The notes under the pieces were generated by a model that was not told the origin of the DNA, searched no databases, and saw only the letters and a list, made by a program, of their open reading frames with translations. Position numbers and translations under genes: made by a program. This document shows positions 58,166 to 64,000 of a DNA stretch of 64,000 nt, in pieces. Position 1 is the stretch's first letter. The number at the start of each line of letters is the position of its first letter. Source of the stretch: Ursus arctos (lineage: Eukaryota; Chordata; Mammalia; Carnivora; Ursidae); contig NW_026623008.1 in NCBI RefSeq assembly GCF_023065955.2, positions 17,852,001 to 17,916,000 of the forward strand, written 5' to 3'.

Positions 58166-60360
58166 TATGACAGACAATTTAAATAAATATTTTGGAGTCC
58201 AGACCTTCCCATTAAGTATTAAAAACTGGCTTTCACAGTTGATTAGAGATTTGATGATAAACCCAGGGTGAGTCCTTAAATTGCTGTTTTCCTGTTTCTA
58301 GCTGGTGGGTCAGTGCCTAGCATATGGTAGATGTACGATACAGTGTTTATTGAATGAATTGTTTTCATGAAGGGGGCGCTATACAAAGAATTAATGGTGC
58401 GTCAGAAACAGTGAATTGTGTGGTTGTGGTGGTTTGGAATAGATTGCTATAACTTCATTCAAATTATTACTAAATCTTTTGTTTATTATGTGTTCTGGCA
58501 GCCTAAAATCAGCCTGGGTGGATTTTTGTGATAATTATCCTTAAAGAGCAATTTGGGGAGTTACCCTAAGAGAGCATTTATACTCCCCAGTCTTCCTAAT
58601 TTCTTTGCATCCTTAAATGGAATTTCAGTTTCAAGTTCTGTTTTCATGTGAGAATTGTTTAGGGTAGTGCAGATACAAATTCCTTCTTTTATTTATTAAA
58701 GGACACTATCTTATTATTTCATTTACCAAACTTACGCATGGTGAAGGGAAGACTCTTTGAAAGAGGTCCGTTTAATGAACCTTGTCTTAACTCCGTCATT
58801 CAGTCATTTTTCTTCTCTTTGAGATGTTAAGTATTGTTCTCTCTGAGTAAAACTCTCTAGAGAGAACATTAGTGTTTAATTAAAAGTAATTACGGTAACA
58901 AAAACGCCGGCTCCTAAAGACACTTTAATCCATCATGGTTTTGGACGGTTTGGTGGCTTGGGTGCGGTTCTTTTGGGTAGACGTTATGGCTGCAGATGAA
59001 CAAGAAAACCAAAGGGAAAAAATGATCAGTGCTGGTTAAGCACGAATAAACATCTTTTAAAAAATGGAAACACTTGCTGATTTCCTTCTGTGATTTCAGT
59101 GGGCAGAGTTCCAAGCTATTCAGGCTAGTATTTTTTCATTATTAAAATTTAAAATTGCGGCATTTTATAATCTCGTGTTGAATTTCAAGGGTTTCTAGGA
59201 TAATATTCACTGCATGTGATGTTTTTCTGCAGCAGAGGGAGAGAGGGAAGAGCCGGAGCGTCCTGGCCTGGCTCACAGCTCCTCAGTGTTTTCCAGTAGC
59301 TGCCTAGGTTTGGGAACAACTTTCCTAAGTAACTGGCTTTTTCTCTGACTGATGTTTCAGTCTAAGCAATTTATACACTAAACAAACAGTTACAATGGAA
59401 CCCCTCCTGTCCGCAGACAGTATCTTTTCTGTTGTACCCTTCCTTCCTGCAGGTGACTTCTTTTCTTTTCACAAAATCATCCTTTTATATCCAGATGCTC
59501 TTGCCCATAGTTCCTGAACCCTCTGAGTTAAATTCATAATGTTTTTATTTCTCTCTGTAGTTTTTGGAACCTGGAGGGTGGTTGAATTTGACACTTGGGG
59601 AGGAAAGGGGAATAAAATGTGTTTGCTTAAAAAAAAACCAACAACAGAAAAAAACCACCAAACCACAAAGAACAAAACCAAACAATTGCTTTGGGGATGG
59701 GATAGAGGGGAGAGAACAGGGGAGAAAGTGACTCATTTAAGTATAACTTTGTATTCTATTTTTTCCTATCAGTTTGTAACTGTCTTAAGTAGCCACCTAC
59801 GCTTACTGTCCTTGGAATGTTGTAACCAATAAGAACAAACAACATAATGGATCATACAGTGTATAACTGAGAAGGCTTTAGAGTAAATTACCTATTGGTA
59901 AATAAGAATTCCAGTTGCCAAGCAACTTTCCCTGTAGGGCCTGTCACTGCCAGGAGATTTTAGAAAACAATATTCCAGATCATTTTGGAGCTTACTGAGT
60001 AGATGGGATTTGTTGAAGGTGTCTTGTCTGTTTAGTGCAATAAAATGCCTTAAATCTGCCTTGGAAATTAGTGTTCCAGCTCCTTCTTCCCTCAAACTGT
60101 AAGCCACTTACATAGAGACGGATTTGTCATTTAACATGGTAAATCAGAGTAGGCAAGGTTTTGATTAGTCTTACAGCCTATTACATATTTTACAAAATTC
60201 AGTATGTTTGGACAAGTTTAAGACCTCTTAAGACGTAATTCTAAGTAAGGGATTAGATGCCTAGATGCCGTAGTATTGGGCCAGTGAAAGAGAAGGGTCA
60301 GTGCTTAAATTGGGTACAAAATAAACAAATAGGGTTTAAAGAATAAAATAAAGGGAAATA

Positions 60361-60406
60361 CGTATAGAGAGAGAGAGAGGGAGGGAGAAAGAAAAGAAAG
60401 AAGGAA
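60361..60406. repeat. Purine-only (GA)n tract
   Basis: (GA)n followed by GGGA and AAAGA units; nearly pure purine for about 46 bp. Confidence 0.85.
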
Positions 60407-60874
60407 TGAATTCTTTTGGTAACATGTCCAAGCTGATTGGGAATAAGTTTGTGTAATATTTTGAAGCCTTCAAAGAAACTAATAGGTAATTCCTTTTATG
60501 GGAATGGGTTAGATATGACTTGTCCCAGATCTTTTCTTCTCACTTCTATGATTTCATTAATTTATATAAATTATTAAGCTCTCAAATGTAACTAAAAGAT
60601 AATTTATTAGTGTGTTGGTATTTATAATATTCTTAAGAGCTCAATGAATTTAGCAGTGATGAAATCTGCCATTATATGTTCTACGGCATATTTCATAATG
60701 TCCAAATTCCTATTTTTAGTGGAGGCAAGGAATCTATAGGTTCTAATTAGTTCTTTTCAGAATTCGCTCCCTCCCTTTTTTTCTCTCTCTCTGTGGAAGT
60801 GTTTGGAATCAGAGGGTGGTGGTTCGTCATTGTAGCTATGGAACCGAATTGTATATTTAATCATCTTTAAATAC

Positions 60875-61072
60875 GCCTTTTTGTTTTTTTAAGATTGTAT
60901 TTATTTATTTGAGAGAGAGCAAGAGAGAGTGCATGAGCAGGGGGAGGGGCAGAAGGAGAAGCAGGCTCCTCACTGAGCAGGAAGCCGGATGTGGGACTTG
61001 ATCTCAGGACCCTGGGATCATGACCTGAGCTAAAGGCAGATGCTTAACTGACTGAGCCACCCAGGCGCCCAG
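60875..61072 (-). mobile_element. Can-SINE, antisense
   Basis: The duplication TCATCTTTAAATAC flanks it at 60861-60874 and 61073-61086. Head GCCACCCAGGCGCCC. Confidence 0.95.
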
Positions 61073-61229
61073 TCATCTTTAAATACTCCTGACCTCTCCC
61101 TGTTCTCTCTTGGCCTTTAAAAATTTGTTTGCATAAGATGACCCTTTATTGAAATTAGCAGTAGCTTTAAAATATAGTTTTATCCTTGTAAGGCTCATAA
61201 TTTTGGTTTTCTTCATTGTGAATTGTATT

Positions 61230-61780
61230 CTTTTTCTACAGCAAATATGGTCATGTTAAATTTAATGCTTCCTGTCTTGCATTTACTCAAATTATACAAG
61301 TAATTGAGTAATGTATGCTTATTGGAAAAGTTAAAATAGTTTAGAAATAAATTTAATAAAATGTCAGTGCCCCTTCTTAACCTCATTTGAGCTCTTCCCC
61401 AACAGTTAGCATCCATCCTTTTTTTCTATGTAATTTTGCAAACATTGTATATGAGTGTGTATGTGTATATTTACATTCTGCAATTGTTTTTTCCACATAT
61501 TATGTGGTAGAAGTCCTTCCATATCAAAATATAGATCTACCTCATTTTTTAGGAATACCGCTTAATGTTCCATAATACGGATTTTTATTTAACTGTTTGA
61601 TAGTCCAGTGGATTGTCTCGAGTTTTTTTACTGTGACAGACAGTGCTGCCAGTGAATGTCCTTGTGCTAGATTCCAAATAGGTCAAAAGATTTTGCCCCT
61701 CAAAAGTCTACACCAGTTTATATTCCCAGTAACATGAAAGTATTCATTTCCCCACACTTCTGACCCTGGCATGAGTGTAT
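61230..61780 (-). repeat. Old L1 (L1M-class) fragment
   Basis: CTTCCATATCAAAATATAGA, TTAATGTTCCATAATACGG, CCAGTTTATATTCCCAGTAA and CCCCACACTTCTGACCCTGG follow the familiar reverse L1M order. Confidence 0.65.
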
Positions 61781-61825
61781 GAGAGAGAGAGAGAGAGACA
61801 GGGAGAGAGAGAGTGTGTGTGTGTG
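61778..61825. repeat. (GA)n/(GT)n compound microsatellite
   Basis: Adjacent GA and GT runs with one CAGGG interruption. Confidence 0.9.
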
Positions 61826-63697
61826 CTTTAAAATTTTGCTATAGTTTCATAGGCCAAAAAAAAGTGTTCTAATTTTCAGAACTAATTTAAAAATAATCAG
61901 ATGGTGTCTATTACAATTCGATACTAAGTTTTTGGAGAGCTTTTCAAATACCTTCTTAGAGACACCAGCATGACCACAGCAGAGCTGTTAGAGAATGATA
62001 GTGCTAAGACAAGGAGCGCCTTTCTCGTAGCTTGCTACTGCCGTCTAGTGGTTAGTCTGGACATTTTCTTTATCTTAACCAGATTCCTTCGTGGTTTGTC
62101 TTCAGAACTTCGTTATGTTTATTGAGTGACGCTCTTTAGTCTTGGCACCTCTGTCTTTCTTTGTTTTGTTGGCCTTCCTTGTGCTGTTACATAAAAATTG
62201 AATGAAACTAATCCACCATTCTTTGTTTGCGTTAACATACCTTTTATTCTGAGATTCTTAGTGAAAAATCATTGACATTCTAGCGCGGCACAGCAGCTCA
62301 GCTTCATCGCAGGTGCTTTACTAGGTCCAAAATTGTAGAAAGAATGGTAATTTTAATGTTTACCGGGTTCTTAACTTTAGCCTGTGCGTTGCATCTGGGA
62401 TTAGAAACATTGTATGTTTCAAACCTTGTAAATTTAGAATGCTTTATTTTTTCTCTTGGATGTATTTGAAAACTCATTCAGGGAAAGGATGAATTTAGAG
62501 CAGGGTGAAGATCATAAACTTGCCCAGACTTGCCGTACCTCTCAAGTGCCCTCTGAGACTTGGTTTCAGTGTTTGAATTCAGACAGTATTATCTTCCATA
62601 GAAGCCATGACTCTGTTCATTGTAATCGGATCAAAGAATAAGTCCTTATATCGGTCTTATATCTGTGTATTTACTCTGTATTCACTAATTTTGATAGGAA
62701 GCATATTGAATCTTTAAGTTGGTTCTTTTACAGTCCTGAGATTCTCCTGTCCCTTTGTTCTTATCATCCCCACTCCCTTTTAAGGACAGCCATGAAAAGT
62801 TTTCCATCCTGTCCCGGACTCCTTACTAACCTCGCTGTTTCTCACATTTCCTTCTCTTGTCGGTTTATAAATTTAACATTTCATGACTATGTCCATCATC
62901 AATAACTTCTGTGTCATCAATGAAAGGTTATATTTATTGCTTTTGTATTTTTGATCTTTTATTTTAAATGGCTTGCTTCCTTGTCACTTCCACAGTTGCA
63001 GAACTCAATTCTTCAACTTTAGTTTACTGGGCTCCTGTGTCCTCCTGTTTAACTCTTTTCTGTAAGAAATAAACTAGCTTGATCCTGGCTATGGCTAGAG
63101 TGAGCTTTTATCAATAAAATAGGTAGTTCTTTGATCCTGATCTTGTCGTTCGTCACTTGACATACATACATTCCAATTTGTTTGATATTTCCCTAAGTAA
63201 AAAATTTTACGAATTCTTCTTTACATTTTAAAATGGCTCTTATGTTCTATAGCAAAATGCGGTCCTACCTCCTTTTCAGGTTCCCACAAAGATATGACAG
63301 ATACAAGTGTCTCCACTCATCTGGCTGTAAATAATGTCTGTCCTACATGTTCACCTGATTTCCTTTTGAACCTTCTCCAGACATTAAAGAAACTCCAAAT
63401 TTTTATATTATTAGCCTTTCTCAGTCTGTGGCAGATGCTGATCAGATGTTTAATTTGTACTTCGATAGAATGCCATGAATTTCAGGGGATGTACGGAGGA
63501 AGCCCAGGACATGGACTTTACCTTCAAAGAATATAGAGTGCAGTTGGGGAAGCAAGAATAATACATTGATTTAATAACAAGAATTAGAAGGAAGAGGTTG
63601 GTAGACTATTAATTTAATATAAACCAGCCCAGAGTTTAAAGATTTAACAGCTCTAAAAATCTTAACAGTGCTAATATTAAAAGACTGAGCATAACTA

Positions 63698-63879
63698 ATA
63701 CTTTTTTTTTTTAAGAGAGAGTGTGAGCTTGGGGGGCTGGGGAGGGGCAGAGGGGGAGAGAGAATCTCCACACCCAGCATGGAGCCCAACAAGGGGCTCC
63801 CTCTCTTGACCCTGAGATCATGACCCGAGCTGAAATCAGGAGTTGGACATTTAACCAACTGAGCCACTCAGGCACCCCC
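63698..63879 (-). mobile_element. Can-SINE, antisense
   Basis: T tail, body GAATCTCCACACCCAGCATG, head ACTGAGCCACTCAGGCACCC. Confidence 0.9.
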
Positions 63880-64000
63880 TTTAATATGTATTTTAAAATG
63901 ACACATATTTTAAAAACATATTAAAAACTACAAGGTATTCAGTTATCAGATACTGACTTTAACTTTATTATAGATATTCAGAGGTAAAAGAACAACATGG

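Larger units (their letters stand above)
4950..64000 (+). other. CLIC4: CLIC4 gene, 5' portion (exons 1-4 of about 6; continues past window)
   Basis: The gene is defined by four GT-AG bounded coding segments: 5188-5259, 40741-40850, 51370-51495 and 57948-58054. They join in frame (72+110+126+107 nt) into the N-terminal 138 residues of chloride intracellular channel 4. CLIC proteins are GST-fold proteins that exist in soluble form and can associate with membranes. CLIC4 is known from mitochondria, nucleus, cytoskeleton and endomembranes, and is implicated in tubulogenesis, TGF-beta signalling and redox responses (family knowledge). The paralogue is decided by the N-terminus [17 protein letters not shown], which is CLIC4-specific in my recall. 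The transcription start is inferred from the GC boxes and is uncertain by about 100 bp. The last coding exons and the 3' UTR are not in this window. Confidence 0.95.
58055..64000 (+). other. CLIC4: CLIC4 intron 4 (5' part, runs off window)
   Basis: The intron begins GTAAAA and opens into an A/C-rich tract (about 58055-58165). It contains two antisense SINEs (60875-61072 and 63698-63879) and an old L1 segment (61230-61780). I assign nothing in about 58170-60350 and 61830-63690, apart from an A-rich stretch near 59628-59685. No exon 5 was found before 64000. Confidence 0.85.

Noticed and set aside
1..64000. Endogenous retrovirus, second gene or processed pseudogene
   Set aside because: I looked for LTR pairs, primer-binding sites, retroviral-like long frames, and intronless copies of known genes, and saw none that I could support.

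Overview
This is a mammalian nuclear genomic window. It has long introns with GT-AG borders, one CpG-island promoter, and dense SINE and LINE repeats. It comes from a carnivore: there are about three dozen tRNA-Lys-derived Can-SINEs (SINEC), with tRNA-like heads, CT-rich bodies and AATAAA/poly-A tails, many still flanked by target-site duplications. The wording of the youngest copies, together with a 5'-truncated L1 3' UTR at 43450-43765, resembles arctoid carnivores (bear, seal or mustelid lineage; bear-like is my best guess). That placement is from memory of these families.

One gene is recognisable: the 5' part of CLIC4 (chloride intracellular channel 4) on the + strand. The layout is: upstream intergenic DNA with a cluster of MIRs (1-4560); a TATA-less CpG island with GC boxes (about 4560-5760); exon 1 with the start codon (CDS 5188-5259); a 35.5 kb intron 1; exon 2 (40741-40850); a 10.5 kb intron 2; exon 3 (51370-51495); a 6.5 kb intron 3; exon 4 (57948-58054); and the start of intron 4, which runs off the window. 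The four coding segments splice in frame to 415 nt. This gives residues 1-138 plus the first base of codon 139, of a protein normally about 253 residues long. The rest of the helical C-terminal domain lies to the right of the window.

The coded part holds the thioredoxin/glutaredoxin-like N-terminal domain with its redox Cys35 (CPFS motif) and the putative transmembrane segment, both in exon 2. Nearly everything else is intron and transposon: Can-SINEs (27 antisense and 7 sense by my count inside the gene), ancient MIR and L2 elements, MER5A-like and MER58-like DNA transposon relics, and several L1 fragments. I saw no second protein gene, no tRNA or rRNA gene, no endogenous retrovirus and no CRISPR array.

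I did not find an undescribed biological system. The items most worth a second look are the antisense bias of intronic SINEs and their possible cryptic splice acceptors, a nested SINE-in-SINE insertion, a 37-T tract inside an unidentified retroelement-like segment in intron 1, weak splice signals at exons 3 and 4, a perfect CRE 1.6 kb upstream of the start codon, and a few non-repeat patches. Repeat borders without target-site duplications are approximate. Family names come from recall of consensus sequences, not from a search.
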